From Cyanodermella asteris (Eukaryota > Ascomycota > Lecanoromycetes > Ostropales > Stictidaceae), in contig UYJD01000002.1 of assembly GCA_900618795.1 (NCBI GenBank), forward strand, positions 231,586 through 295,585: a stretch of 64,000 bases of DNA, given 5' to 3'. Position 1 is the stretch's first letter. Every line of letters starts with the position of its first letter. Below the pieces are notes generated by a model. That model saw only the letters and a list, made by a program, of their open reading frames with translations, made no database searches and was not told where the DNA came from. The position numbers and the translations under genes were made by a program. Shown piece by piece: positions 28,907 through 40,086 of this stretch.

Positions 28907-31123
28907 TCAGGCCATTCTCTGTGATCTGGATCTTCTTGTCTTGCCGTTCCATGGGCCTGAGATCTTGTCATCCACAGCCATCGTACTAGGCCCAGCTGAG
29001 TCAGCCATGATCTCATCATCGTCCGAATTGATTCTAGCACGCTCAACCTCGGACTTTGGGGTATCATGTTCATCCTCCTCTTCACCGTCTTCATATTCAC
29101 TGCCACTCTGTCCGTCATCAGAAACGAGGCTCGGAGCCTGATTTGTATCTATCGCGTGGTGTGTCCCGGGCGACAATTCCGCCGGTGACACGCTCATGCC
29201 AGAGCTTCGGCGTGCAAAAGGGTTGCCGCTGCTGAGCTTTGGCGTGGTTGGATCGTCGATCATCACGTCAGCCGAGTCATTGTCTTGGAAGCTAGGGTGG
29301 TGGGATTTTGAGTCTGCCCTGGTCAAAATGCGGGTTGGTGGACTTGTCCGGGCCGCATCCGCCCCGGGTCTTCTTTTGTTCCGTCTATTCCCCGGGTCGC
29401 ATAAAAAAGCCGCCTCATCGCGCTCGGCACTACTCCCCCGACTTCGACTGTCATCCCTAGTTGATTGCAGTCCCTTCTTGCTTCCCGGGCGACGTTCCAT
29501 CAATGGCGCACCAAGTCCACCCACCGTTTCGTGTTGTTTAGGTACCCGGGACCGTGAAGGAGCAGCAACCGCCGTTGTTGTTTCCACGTCGGCTTCCGTC
29601 GCATCTTCAGGTACAAAAACATTATCCAAGTCGAATCTATCCTGAGCTTCCTCTACCATGGCTTTGAGATTGCCAGCTTTGCCGGCTTTGCCGGCATGGC
29701 CAAACCGCTCGCTGAGGAAGGGGAGCTGATCACTTGCCACGAAAGCAGGTGAAATGGGAGGTCCCATGTTCGATTGACGCCGTTGCCTTTCGTTGTGAGG
29801 TACATTGGAGCTCGCCGATGGTGGTAGCTTCTCACGTTTCTCTGGCCAATCCCGCGCAGAGGTCAATCCCGGACGATTGTACGGATGTGTCAATACTGGG
29901 GCGGTCCGTAACTTTTGCTCAAATTGGCCCGCAGGCGCTGTCAGGTTGGCTGCACGCATCGTCGTAGGGCTAGGAAGATTCAGCGCATCTATAGAGTTCC
30001 GATGGGTAGAAGAAGCCAACACTAGAGATAAAGCTTGTTGTTCCACATTAGGTGGGCGTTCCGCGGCAGGACCAGAAGGTCGCTCCACAACTGAAGGGAG
30101 CCTTTCTCGTATTGAAGCTTGAACGGCGCCAGCACTCGATGCCGTCCCAATAACCTGGTCCACTCCGTCCGTAGTACCAGCCCGCTGAGCGGCGTCTTCG
30201 TGAGTGGCGAAGTGGATCTGATGCTTTATGCGACAGTGGTTGATGAAGCCTTGAACGCTGTTGAAACGTTCCTCGCCACAGCCAGGGCCAGGACATACGA
30301 GCTTGACGAACATGCCGTCCGACTGTCTCTTTATGACTTGAGCCGAGCGCTCTGGCTTCGGTTGTGCGTACCCAGAAGGTAGTGATTGTAGAACTGTGCC
30401 AGTAGATCCACGTGAGCCACGGGACCGACTAGATGTAAGGACATTGTCAAGGGACCCTTGTGAGCCTCGAGATCGTGCACTCTCTGCATTGGTTTGCATA
30501 GATGTCGCGTTAGGCGCAGTGGAGCCACCCTCAAAGAGAGGGTCGTGCAAAAGCCATTGCGAGTAATGGCGAGTATATGGTCCATCAGCAACGCCCCAAG
30601 GTGCAGGCGACAAGGGCGGGTGTGCTTGGCGGGGATGGACAAGAGCAGGACCGGAGCCGGTGGCCACCTTCACCGCGTCGCTGGAGATGCCAGTCATACT
30701 GGGGTAAGGGATCTCGCTGCAACGTCTTAGCTGTTCCAAAGCCACCTGACATTTAGCGATTTCCTGGTCAATGAGACGTAGCTCATTGTGCTTGTAAAGT
30801 ATCCTTGTCCCAAAGTTCGCGGTGATAGTCTCCCTAAAGCGGTCCAGTGCCTCGGCATCCATCTCACGCCTCCCCGTTACTTGGTCTCGTGAACTGGCAG
30901 TGCCTGGGGCCTGGATCGGAACGCTTGCAGCATCGAATACATCGTGTACGCGTGAGCTTTGAGCTTGAGGTGCAACGCGGCTTTGGCCGGGATCTGTAAT
31001 GTTATATGCTTTGTCGCCGCTGTTCCTTTTCTTGTTCATTGTAGCTATTGACCCCGCTGGAAAATCAGAGTCAGGAGATTTGCGCTTCAAACTCGACCGA
31101 GCAGAATTCGACTGCTCCATCAT
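28907..31123 (-). CDS. AHC1: Ahc1-like C2H2 zinc-finger protein (ADA histone acetyltransferase complex type)
   Basis: One exon from ATG 31123 gives 738 residues. Residues about 90-135 form a helical, probably coiled-coil segment (FRETITANFGTRILYKHNEL). Near residue 270 a single zinc finger appears, CPGPGCGEERFNSVQGFINH followed by CRIKHQIHFATHEDAA, which fits the AHC1-type C2H2 finger (Cys-Cys-His-His, then IH-FA-HEDAA). In yeast Ahc1 is a structural subunit specific to the ADA complex that acetylates histones. The rest is disordered, with Ser/Arg-rich repeats (SRSRGSRGS) and a strongly acidic stretch (EYEDGEEEDEHD) near the C-terminus. Basic runs suggest nuclear location. The finger is the only firm evidence; the symbol is a family-level assignment. 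Confidence 0.7.
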   Translation of the reverse strand: MMEQSNSARSSLKRKSPDSDFPAGSIATMNKKRNSGDKAYNITDPGQSRVAPQAQSSRVHDVFDAASVPIQAPGTASSRDQVTGRREMDAEALDRFRETITANFGTRILYKHNELRLIDQEIAKCQVALEQLRRCSEIPYPSMTGISSDAVKVATGSGPALVHPRQAHPPLSPAPWGVADGPYTRHYSQWLLHDPLFEGGSTAPNATSMQTNAESARSRGSQGSLDNVLTSSRSRGSRGSTGTVLQSLPSGYAQPKPERSAQVIKRQSDGMFVKLVCPGPGCGEERFNSVQGFINHCRIKHQIHFATHEDAAQRAGTTDGVDQVIGTASSAGAVQASIRERLPSVVERPSGPAAERPPNVEQQALSLVLASSTHRNSIDALNLPSPTTMRAANLTAPAGQFEQKLRTAPVLTHPYNRPGLTSARDWPEKREKLPPSASSNVPHNERQRRQSNMGPPISPAFVASDQLPFLSERFGHAGKAGKAGNLKAMVEEAQDRFDLDNVFVPEDATEADVETTTAVAAPSRSRVPKQHETVGGLGAPLMERRPGSKKGLQSTRDDSRSRGSSAERDEAAFLCDPGNRRNKRRPGADAARTSPPTRILTRADSKSHHPSFQDNDSADVMIDDPTTPKLSSGNPFARRSSGMSVSPAELSPGTHHAIDTNQAPSLVSDDGQSGSEYEDGEEEDEHDTPKSEVERARINSDDDEIMADSAGPSTMAVDDKISGPWNGKTRRSRSQRMA

Positions 31124-33048
31124 GTCTGTTGAGCTAAGGGACGTGTACCGGAAAGAGACGTCCGGCAGAGGAAGAGAAAATCTACAACCTCATGAAGTGG
31201 TCGACAACTGCCATGATGAGACGGACACCGATGAGGGCCGTGCAATAATGGCAAGGTAGAAGCTCAAGTCTCTCCAGAGAGGACAACACAAATTGGGCCG
31301 CTATCCTGCGTCCAAGAAGAGTGTTGACACTGCGACGGCGAGGTGTACAACAAGATCCGCCCAGATTATTGCGCCTGCGCAAGGGACCGATGGATCCAGT
31401 GAGGTTACTGTGTTGGTCGAACAAATATCGTTCGTCACAGCTGCGGTTCAATGACGGTATGCGAGTGGCGAAGACCAAATCGCTGGTGGTTTCAACAGTG
31501 GGGGTGACACGAATATATGGGGCCGAAGTTTTACAGATAATTCAGAAGAGCAGTTGGTAGCAATAAGCCCATGGAAGTGAAAGGAGATGAAAGGTGAACC
31601 CTTGGCGGTCGCAAAGAACTTGGGTAGGTACGTACGTACGTAGTTTGGATACAGGAGAAGTCAGGACAGTCGCAATGTACCCGATTAGGCAAGCCCAGTG
31701 ATTAGCAATCGCGACCGGATGTCACTGCCTGGCATGTCCAGCACAGCAAGTAGGTAGGACGGATATAAAGAGGCGAATAGGCGCAAACAGGTCCAGGTGA
31801 GCAACGCGATCGTCAATAACAAAGAGAGACGGGTGGCTGCTTGTGCAGAGGGTGAGAGGAAGGATCTGGTGGAGGAGGGAAAGTCAGGGAGGGAGTCTCA
31901 GTCGGTCGGAGGCGGAGGGCGAGCAGGGCGATAGCGACAATGCGAGCTTAGCTGACGTGTTAGAGGCTTGGGAGAGCGAGTTGGGGTGCGCCGTAATCCA
32001 AAATAAGCACATGGCTGCTCCATTTCTCGGCGGCCGGCCCATCAACCCGACCGCCCCGCTTATCGCCGATGCTAGGCCGTATCGGGACGCTGCATAAAGT
32101 TCCGCCTCTGAATGCTGCAGCCAGCATGTGCCGAATGGCTTGTATAAAGTGCGTGGCCTTGTCAACGCTCAGTCCTGTTGCATGCACGGCCTTGCACGGT
32201 CCTTCGCTATGATCTCTCCCGTTGCGGTGGCGTCCGTATGGCTCTGGCCCGTAGTTTCGCTCACCTCGCTCATTGTCAGCTGTGTTGTATCAGCTGAAGG
32301 CACAACTGTATGAGGTGCCGTCCTGTTCTCAGCATCGATGTCGAATTCCGCGAGCGCGTCGGCGCTGGCCATCTTTCTGGCGAACCGGGGACTTTCATGG
32401 CACTTTGCGGTGAGTCCTTCACCTTCTGCCTGTATCTGGCCTGTGGTGTTGAGTAGTTGAAACCCCTCGCAATGCAGTATATCATGGCTGAGAACAGCCG
32501 GAAGACCTGCCCATGAGACCGGTAAACAAGGACAAACGGGCCTCGGATCCTGGCTGGTAAGCGCTGTTGTTGGTAAGTGAGAACTGACAACTCATCACTG
32601 CAATTCGAGTCGCAAGCACTGTACGCACGAAATAGGGGGAACAAGCAACTAAGGAACCGATGTGTACAAGATTATTGACACAATTTGGCTTCATGCGAAG
32701 GTCAATAACGGGGTCGGTCTCGTTCAGTGAGCGACAATGCAGGTGAAGCTCCTGCGTGCATTCTTCTGCATGCAAATCTCTTACCCCGCGCTTCCTTCGT
32801 ACAGCAATGGATCTTCTTTCTCGCCGGATCGTTCGACGTGCTGCTGATTGCTGAGGTACCGGTGTCGCCTGCCAGGAGCTTGCGAGACCTTCTCTGGGTT
32901 GGCGCTTCGTCTCGGCTCGTTGGCGGCTCGGTAGTGTGTCAATTGTGGACCTTCCTTGCTTTTGTAACTCGGAGCCGGTGTGCAATGCGTTGTCAGTAGG
33001 CAATGTTCGGCCGTCCGGTGTTCCATGTTATATCTCGTCGATGCCCTC
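31124..33048. other. Long intergenic region with simple repeats; one doubtful small frame
   Basis: A TACG/TAGG simple repeat lies at about 31624-31643, and the sequence around 31840-31940 is purine-rich. On the minus strand a 67-codon frame from ATG 32372 to 32169 (start MASADALAEFDIDAEN) is acidic and has coding-like composition but no known motif. It could be a small gene or an exon. Other frames here (32482-33003 minus, 32727-32999 plus) overlap and look random. Confidence 0.4.
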
Positions 33049-33495
33049 TTACCGTCCTCCACGTTGCCCACGCGCACGATTGACGGTTGCGCGACCACGA
33101 GCAAGACCAACACCACGACCCTTGCTCGTTCGCGATCGGAACATAGGCGCATTCCTAGACACATAGACTCAGTATTGCTTACACCGAGCATTGCGCACAA
33201 TCACTCACCGCAACATGTCCGGCACGATGAAGAAGCGGACGTGACTGCCACGAATGTAGACGCGGTCCAAATGGCTGACTCGGCCGTCTCTTGCGGTCAC
33301 GGTGATATCCTGCATCTGAACGTTCATGTTGTCTTCGGCTTCAAGAAGCTTGCCGCGATACGTTTGGCCGGACGTCAACTCCAGGGTGATAACATGGCCC
33401 TGCGCAAAAGTTAGCATTGTAAAGTTGTGGTAGCTGAGACTACGAACCTGAGCCTCGTTAAGGAGCTTGATGGGGATTCCTATTGTGCTCGTCAT
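33049..33495 (-). CDS. SMD3: Small nuclear ribonucleoprotein Sm D3
   Basis: Three exons, 33495-33448, 33399-33209 and 33154-33049, with introns of 48 and 54 nt (GTTCGT...GCTAAC...GCGCAG and GTGAGT...TCTAG), encode 114 residues. The start [12 protein letters not shown] joins to [20 protein letters not shown], the Sm1 motif. Next come [19 protein letters not shown] and [17 protein letters not shown], the Sm2 motif. The third exon adds [14 protein letters not shown] and an Arg-Gly-rich tail, as in other SmD3 proteins. It is a core subunit of the heptameric Sm ring on U1, U2, U4 and U5 snRNAs. It shares a 237-bp divergent promoter region with the Gep4 gene. Confidence 0.97.
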
Positions 33496-33732
33496 AGCGC
33501 CGATGGACGAAGTACAGTCTTGGTGTAGGTGGTGATGGACGCAGGAGCTCGAGTGCGAGGCACATGGGCAAAATCGCGGGCCTGAGGTTGGAGTTGTGAT
33601 TGGCGGAGCTTCATTCCGCGGGCAAGGTGAGCATCATTTTGTGTGAAGTCATCCTCGAAGCTCACCCTCATCCATCCAAACCTTTACGCAAACCAGGGTC
33701 CCTGTCTCCCACTAAAGTCGCTCTCTACGCAG
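33496..33732. promoter_or_regulatory. Shared divergent promoter region of SMD3 and GEP4
   Basis: Only 237 bp separate the two start codons, so both promoters and 5' leaders must be here. No clear TATA box or operator can be named. Confidence 0.6.
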
Positions 33733-34383
33733 ATGAATGTCTCCGGAACTCTGAACGCATTTCGCGTGCTGTACAATCCAGCTCTCATTCTCCCTCACTG
33801 TACCATTCGCACCTTTGACCAGCTTCCTATTCCGCTGTCCAATGCTTTCGTCCATTCATTACGTCCAGAGAAACGTCCAGACATCCGGGCAGTCGTCTTA
33901 GACAAGGACAACTGCTTCGCGGTCCCCCATACGAATGTCGTCCACCCCCCATACTCTGCTACCTTTTCGCGTCTCAAGTCCACGTACCCTAAAACGCTCT
34001 TGATCGTGTCCAATTCCTCTGGCACAAGTACACAGGATCCGCAAGGAACAGCAGCGAAGAGACTGGAACAAGAGACGGGCGTGCCGGTGCTCAGACACTC
34101 TACAAAAAAACCTGGCTGTGGTGAGGAGATTCTCCAATACTTTCGCAATATCGAGGGTTCAGGTGTGGAGCGACCCGATCAGATCGCCGTCGTAGGAGAT
34201 CGTATATTCACAGATGTCATGCTGGCAAACATGATGGGGGCCTGGGCTGTCTGGGTTCGGGATGGTGTAGAAGCACCCAAAGGTTGGACAGGCTTGTGGA
34301 CAAGGACCGAGGGCAGGTTGGCACATTTCCTCTTACAAAGAGGCTGGCAACCTCCAGAGCCGAGAAGTCCATTCGAAACCTGA
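33733..34383 (+). CDS. GEP4: Mitochondrial phosphatidylglycerophosphatase Gep4
   Basis: ATG 33733 opens a single exon of 216 residues. The frame is open further upstream but only from a GTG, and the chosen Met matches the usual N-terminus of the family. The HAD-type active site is VVLDKDNCF (D-x-D with Asn-Cys), the Gep4 hallmark. Motif II is LLIVSNSSGTSTQD, a conserved Lys lies in STKKPGCGEEI, and the final Asp motif is VVGDRIFTDVMLAN. The enzyme dephosphorylates phosphatidylglycerophosphate to phosphatidylglycerol on the cardiolipin route at the inner mitochondrial membrane. Length is normal for fungi. Confidence 0.95.
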   Translation: MNVSGTLNAFRVLYNPALILPHCTIRTFDQLPIPLSNAFVHSLRPEKRPDIRAVVLDKDNCFAVPHTNVVHPPYSATFSRLKSTYPKTLLIVSNSSGTSTQDPQGTAAKRLEQETGVPVLRHSTKKPGCGEEILQYFRNIEGSGVERPDQIAVVGDRIFTDVMLANMMGAWAVWVRDGVEAPKGWTGLWTRTEGRLAHFLLQRGWQPPEPRSPFET

Positions 34384-34611
34384 AAGCCAGCTGCGTTGAC
34401 TTCTGTATCGCTTCAGCTGCTTCTGCGACGGGGAGCATGCTCAAAAGCCACCAACGGAGAAGCGCCCGGTCGACATGAAAAGTGCGTCTATACATCAGGA
34501 AGGGCATACCATTTCTGGCATTCTTCGCCTATCTCGATCGCCCAAAACCTATCTGACTCTGGCTGAAGATCTCCAGTTAGACTCAAGCCAGATCTTCGAC
34601 ACATACTCAGA

Positions 34612-35578
34612 TCATGTGATTGTGAAACCACCGTCGACGCGAATGTCGGCGACGTTGATCATACCGGATTCGTCACGACACAGATGCACGATGGCACTGG
34701 CAACCTCCTCGGGCTCTGCAAACCTCCCGGTCGGGATCTTCTGCTGGAAACTGATACGCGTTAGTCGTCGGTCGAAATCGTGCAAAGTCCTTGGCCGGCT
34801 ACTTACGCTTCACGCACTACGACATCTGCCCAAGCCTTTTTACCAAGCGCAGTCCAGACCACGGTTGGACTTACGCTGTTGGCAGCTAGAAGACGTGTCA
34901 ACGACATCGAACACAATCAGTTCAGTTTCGCTCATACTGATTCCCTTGAGGCCCCATTCGGCAGCCATAGAACGCGTTAGTCCAAGCAACCCAGCTTTAC
35001 TGGCACAATATGCACCATGCAGCGGAAGCGCAACATGACCCGCTTGGCTCGATATATTGACTATCCGTCCTCCCGGCAGCGTTGTTCCCTTCCGCTGTTC
35101 CCGCAAGCGTAGATACAGTCTTGCAAATGCCTGACTGGTAAACATACTTCCAAGAATGTTGATGTTGATGTTCTTTCTCGTCTCCTCCGGAGGCGTTTCC
35201 TCCATCCTGGAGAGTGATACATAACCTGCAGAATTGATGAGCATATTTGGAATCACAGGGCCATCGCGACCTGACGCGAGACCGCTTTCTATCTTCTGAA
35301 AACTTTGCTCGACTGATACTGGGTCTGTAATGTCGCATGGCAACGCCGTGATGTGCTCTTGGTGTCTGTCTTCATAGCTCGATTTCATAAGAGATGGTAC
35401 TTTTGCCTCCTCGAAAGGCGCGTATAGGACAGCCAGCTTTGCTCCTTGATCTATAAGCATGCAGCCCGTGGACGATCCAATGCCGCCTGGCTTCTGATCA
35501 GATTTGGTCCTTGACATATCAGAAGGTCATCTCACCAAAACCGCCCGCCACTATCGCCAGTCTTCCCGCGAACGCCAT
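34612..35578 (-). CDS. Short-chain dehydrogenase/reductase, L-xylulose-reductase/FabG-like
   Basis: Four exons (35578-35536, 35486-34938, 34885-34807, 34750-34612) with introns of 49, 52 and 56 nt encode 269 residues in a consistent frame. The first splice restores the Rossmann motif AGGFGGIGSSTG. Other marks are LINSAGYV (N-S-A-G), NISSQAG with the catalytic Ser, and the Tyr-Lys pair in GAYCASKAGLLG. The tail ANSVSPTVVWTALGKKAW and the end VADIRVDGGFTIT resemble dicarbonyl/L-xylulose reductases. Such enzymes reduce carbonyls with NAD(P)H; the substrate is not known here. The penultimate exon is only 79 nt and is easily missed. No operon-like partner is visible. Confidence 0.88.
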
Positions 35579-36326
35579 TCTGCACGAGAAGAATTATGAG
35601 AACAGAAAATGAAAGTCGCGCAAAGTCGAAGAGCTAAGTACCACTAGATAAGTATATACACAAGAAGGGATGAAATTAACCTCATGGTCATGTACAACCT
35701 GTTCCATACACCCATGAGGTACAGGACCCCACGGCAGCTTTGCCGATCCATCCCTGTCGATATGATGCAAAGAGGGTCTTCTCTCGAGCAAGTCTTTCGC
35801 GTCGTAAGCCTAGTAATGTCGACGAGCTATCGATGACCGACACGCGCTTTGCGCGTCGTTCCAGGCCGCGAGACGCGCGAACGTTTGGGGTGTGTTTATT
35901 TCAATGCAGAAAATAAATTTTGTTGATCATACTATGAGGTACTGACGAGTAGCACGCACTCAGTCTGCATGCTTACCACCATGATCCAATCGAACTTCGC
36001 ACACGTTGGCTTTTGAGTTGACTCACATCTAATGGGATACTTAGCAAGATGATACATATTCGCGTGAATCTGGATTGAATACCAAATATCTCGGGAGTAC
36101 TGCAAGATATAGTCCGTCGTTCCAGGTTCACAAACATATATCCATGCTCAAACGCTGATCTGACACCTGCCAATATTGACCAATACTCTTACAGACTTTT
36201 GTACACTGGCCTGAAACGACCCAAAGAGAAAAGCACCAGGGTAGAGAAACCCATCCCTCCCGGTGGTAAAAACGCCAATATATGCCGTGAAAGTTTCGCG
36301 TCCCAACACCACACAGCACATCCGTC
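35579..36326. other. Intergenic, partly AT-rich
   Basis: AT-rich sequence at about 35880-36170 with no coding frame. No repeat ends or transposon motifs are seen. Confidence 0.5.
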
Positions 36327-36899
36327 CTACGATCCCTCGACGTCCCTCTTCGCCTTCGCCTTCGCATTCACACCCCCCAAAACCCCATGCAACCCACTCC
36401 ACACGCCCCTGACGCTCTCGTTCAAACTCGCCACGTTCCGCCCTCCCTTTATCCGCCTATTCTTCTCCCCGCTCGCGCTCTTGAGCAGCTCCGCCTTCGC
36501 CAGCACCTGCATCGGCTCCAGATTCCGCACACAGACCGCCTTGCTGGGCGCGTTGATGTAGTGTGCCCGTATCACGGGGTGGTGGTTCGGTCGGGGCGAA
36601 ACGTGCATTTCGATGCTGGGGGTGGAGGTTGCGAATTGGGGGAGGCGGGATTTGATGAAGGAGCGCATGCCGCGGGACGAGCCGCCGTGGTCGCAGTAGT
36701 GGAATTCGAGGCGTTTGCATTGCAGCAGGAAGGCGCCGACGCCGTTCTGTAGGGGGGGGGAGAGGGAGAGTTAGCGGAGAGGGCTTTTTGGGAGCACGTC
36801 GTGTGGTCGGGTTGAGATGGGTGTCAAAAGGGTTGGGCATCGGAGAGGATGGTGACTTACTCGGCCGCTTGAGACGGTTTGAATTGCTGACAGAGGCAT
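36327..36899 (-). CDS. MRPL51: Mitochondrial large-subunit ribosomal protein mL43 (yeast Mrpl51)
   Basis: Exons 36899-36861 and 36746-36327, separated by a 114-nt intron, encode 152 residues. The intron starts GTAAGT and ends in a long C-run before TACAG. The L51/S25/CI-B8 thioredoxin-like domain is evident as NGVGAFLLQCKRLEFHYCD, GGSSRGMRSFIKSRLPQF, SPRPNHHPVIRAHYIN and AVCVRNLEPMQVLAKAELL. It ends in the usual basic segment and NESVRGVWSGLHG. It is a structural protein of the mitochondrial large ribosomal subunit. The first exon is only 13 codons. Confidence 0.95.
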
Positions 36900-37754
36900 T
36901 GTGTGGGATAGTTATCGCGAGATCATAATCTTTGCGCCGACTTGGTGTTCGAGATGGAGCTTGCTTTGCGGAGGGCGGAAATTCTGCTTATGTAACCCAC
37001 CGGGGCTCAATTCGTTTCCCGATCCAACTCCTACCATTCAATGCCAATCAGTCGGCCATCCATATCGAGAAATACGCTCAGACGGCCAAACACGGATGGC
37101 TCGATCTGGTCTACGTTCGTATGAAGTTGCTCGTAGAATGCTGTGGCGGTGCCATACTACTAGATAAGTCTCACTGGGCGTGGCCGACTTCACTTATCTC
37201 TCACGATAGCCATATCACTAAGAGTTGCAAGTGAGCACAATGGCGTGTGATAATGGGTCAAGCTTCATTTTCTTGCAGTCTCATACGGTAATATTCACTG
37301 CCTAGACCCATCACAGCGTATGTCCGTTCCACTCTACAATCCGTATGCATAAGCCACCTGGAGAAGCAAGGGTCTTGTTTCCCATTCTTCAGACCCCGAC
37401 TTCCAGCTTTATCTTGCGTTTCCTTCCTGAAACGCCCAAAAACCCAGGCTCCGGCTCCTCCAGAGTGCACAAGCACAACTTTGTCACATCGCAAAGGGGG
37501 GTTACATGATGGTGAATCTCTAAATTCCGTGCTGACCATCGTTATAATGATCATCAAGGGGGGGCTCGTGTCGGGGGAAATACGATCGTGCTCCGGAAAG
37601 GTTGGTGAGGCAGGGGAGGCGGGCGAACACGACTTCTGTGGCGGCACTGCGTCCGGCCCTGGGCATGAACGGCTGCCGATAAACGCCCGTGTCGCTGAAT
37701 TTAGGCGGTCCCGCCTATCAACAACATGTCGAAAACTTCGTCTGAGGATGTCTC
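36900..37754. other. Intergenic, no supported gene
   Basis: This holds the promoter side of the mL43 gene and the 3' region of importin alpha. Open frames are short, overlapping and without motif. Confidence 0.5.
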
Positions 37755-39525
37755 CTACATCTCCATATTAGCGTTCTCTTGGCCGTTGGCAAAGTTGAAG
37801 TTGGCGCTCTGCTGTTGCTGAGCACCGCCAAAGCCAAAGTTCCCACCAGCACCGGCAGACTGATCAATTTCAGCTGCACCCTCCTCTTCGTCAGAGTAGT
37901 ACTTCTCGATAATCGTGTAAGCTTTCATGTAGATCTCCTCGTTGATGTTGTTCTGGCAATCGTGGATCTTCTCCATGCCACCAGCCTCCTCGATGAACAA
38001 GGCGTATCGGTTGACCCCATCCGCAGCATCGGACGTTTCCTTGTCCGCCTCGCCAATCTTTAATATGTTCTCCAGACCATCAAGGGCAACTTGGATGATC
38101 TTGTTGTCGGGGCAGGCAAGTAGGTCGCAAAGCGGCTTGATGCAGCCCTGGTCAACAAGGTAGCGAATCTGCTCGGGCTTCTGGAGACCACCAGACGTAG
38201 CATTGCTGATAGCCCAGCAAGCTTCTTTGCGTGTCTTGAAGTCGCCATTGGACAGAAGGTGGATCAAGGGCGGGATGATGTTGGCGTCGATTACTGCCTG
38301 GATCTGGGTTGAGTTGCCGGCGGTTATGTTGGAGATGGTCCAGCAAGCCTCCTTGCGAATACCATCCTTGCTCGAAGAAAGCAGGTAGTGAAGAGCGGGG
38401 AGGGCGCCCTGGTTGATTACGATCTGAGTCTGGACGTCATCGCCCGTGACAATGTTGCCCACTGAGCGAAGAGCCGGGGTCTGCACAGATGTTGAGCCAT
38501 GCATCAAAAGCTCCACGAGGCGACGGGGAATGCCAGCTTCAATAACTGCCTGGATCTTGTCATTTGAGCCATCGGAGAGATACGAGATGGCCCAGCAAGC
38601 GTCGATCAAGACCTCATCATCCAGAGAGTATACGAGCTTGGCAAGGACGGGCAGAGCAGGCTCGATTTGTTTCCAGTCGGGCTGGGGTGTCTTTCCGCGG
38701 CAGAAGTTGCTCAGTGTCCATGTAGCGTTGCGAAGCATGCTCAACTTGCGGCTGTCGCCAAGCAGAGAAAGCAATGGCTGCAAAGCACCTGCGTTGAGGA
38801 CAAAGTCCCGGCATGCGGGGCTGTCACCAGCAATATTTCCCAAGGCCCAAACCGCCTGTTCACGAACGTCCGCCTCATGGCTACTAAGCAATTCGACGAA
38901 GATTGGGACAGCGCCCGAGTTGATGACAATTTGAGTTTGAGTGGCGCTGCCAGAAGCAATGTTGGTGAGAGCCCAAGCTGCCTCAAACTGGACCAAGGTG
39001 TGTGGTGATCTGAGGAACTCGACGAAGCGGGGAACGACGCCGGCTTCAATGACCTTTTCGATAGGCGGGTTGCGTTCTTTTGACAATAACTTTCGAAACT
39101 TGGTTGTGGCATTGATCTGACGCTCCACCTCGTTCGAAAAGACACCATCTACCATTTGGGGAAGTTCAACGGCAAGCTGCGACGCGTTAGCCCATCGAGC
39201 TCACATGTACGTCGGATCATGCTGCAACTCAGCCGAAAGATAGCAAAGCTATGATCGAGCTTTCAAATTTGGCATGATCACTTACCTGTGTCTCAATGTT
39301 TCCGCCATCGTCATCGTCGCTGTCGGGGGCAGCGCCCAAGGACGCACCAGGGGCGGGGCCATCGGCGGTAGAAATACCTCTTCGCTTTGCCAGGTTCTCC
39401 TCACGCTTGGCTCTTCGGATTTCGACTTGCTGTTCCTCACGACGACGGCGGAGCTCGTCTGGCTTGAATTGCCCCTTTGCTTTAAACTGCGAGCGGCGGT
39501 GCTCGGGAATGAAGCGGTCCGCCAT
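37755..39525 (-). CDS. SRP1: Importin subunit alpha (karyopherin alpha)
   Basis: Exons 39525-39286 and 39176-37755 join across a 109-nt intron (GTAAGT, GCTAAC, CGCAG) to give 553 residues. The importin-beta-binding domain lies in the first 60 residues, Arg/Lys-rich ([20 protein letters not shown]). About ten armadillo repeats follow, with the Trp-Asn ladder typical of NLS binding ([56 protein letters not shown]). The C-terminus carries an acidic stretch and a Gly/Gln/Asn-rich tail. It binds classical NLS cargo and hands it to importin beta for nuclear import. Strongly conserved; the sequence shows nothing odd. Confidence 0.98.
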
Positions 39526-40086
39526 GCTGGCGACTCTGTTAGACTAGATCTGGGGGAGGTGACGGTGCAGGATAGGGGCCAGAAGGTAATGAGCGGTGTC
39601 TGGAGCTGCTTCGAGTCGCGTGCAGCGAGCAGGAAGGGGGTGGATGCGAGGGTGGGGTGTACAAATGAGCTGCGCTGCCGCGAATCTTTGCAAACAATAA
39701 AGGGCCCATGGCCGCCAAGATGAGCAGCGGGCGCCTGCACAATCCGGATGAACGAATCTCCCGCTCCGGGCCGCTTTCGTGCTTTCAACACGTGACTGCG
39801 CTTTATCAACGCGTCAAGCTGATTGTCGACGCGACGAAAGGGGGGAGTGCTGTGATCAATCAGTTGTTCTTTTACGTTACTTCCACTCTGCTTTCATCAC
39901 GACGGCTGGCTTCCGCGAAGATATGCATGATTGCACGGCTGAGCATTCGCTACATCACCCGCAAAGGATCACCTGCGGCTTGCATGTACCGGAAGCGTCG
40001 CGAACCGACAACGGCGGGGTTGGACCCCAGCATTGAAGTCCGGCACTCGTAGCTGCTCTCGCCAAATCGTGGACAGCCAGTTCAGC
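39526..40086. promoter_or_regulatory. Divergent promoter region between importin alpha and POT1
   Basis: 561 bp separate the two start codons. Both promoters are presumably here. No clear binding motif can be named. Confidence 0.5.

Noticed and set aside
31624-31643. TACG/TAGG repeat as a CRISPR-like or telomeric repeat
   Set aside because: It is a short simple-sequence tract; no spacers and no telomeric TTAGGG array.
31843-32097. 84-codon plus-strand frame in a purine-rich stretch
   Set aside because: The composition follows the GA-rich sequence and there is no motif. It looks like a product of base bias.
36747-36860. C-run near the mL43 acceptor as an insertion scar
   Set aside because: It is the normal pyrimidine tract of the intron before TACAG, only longer than usual.
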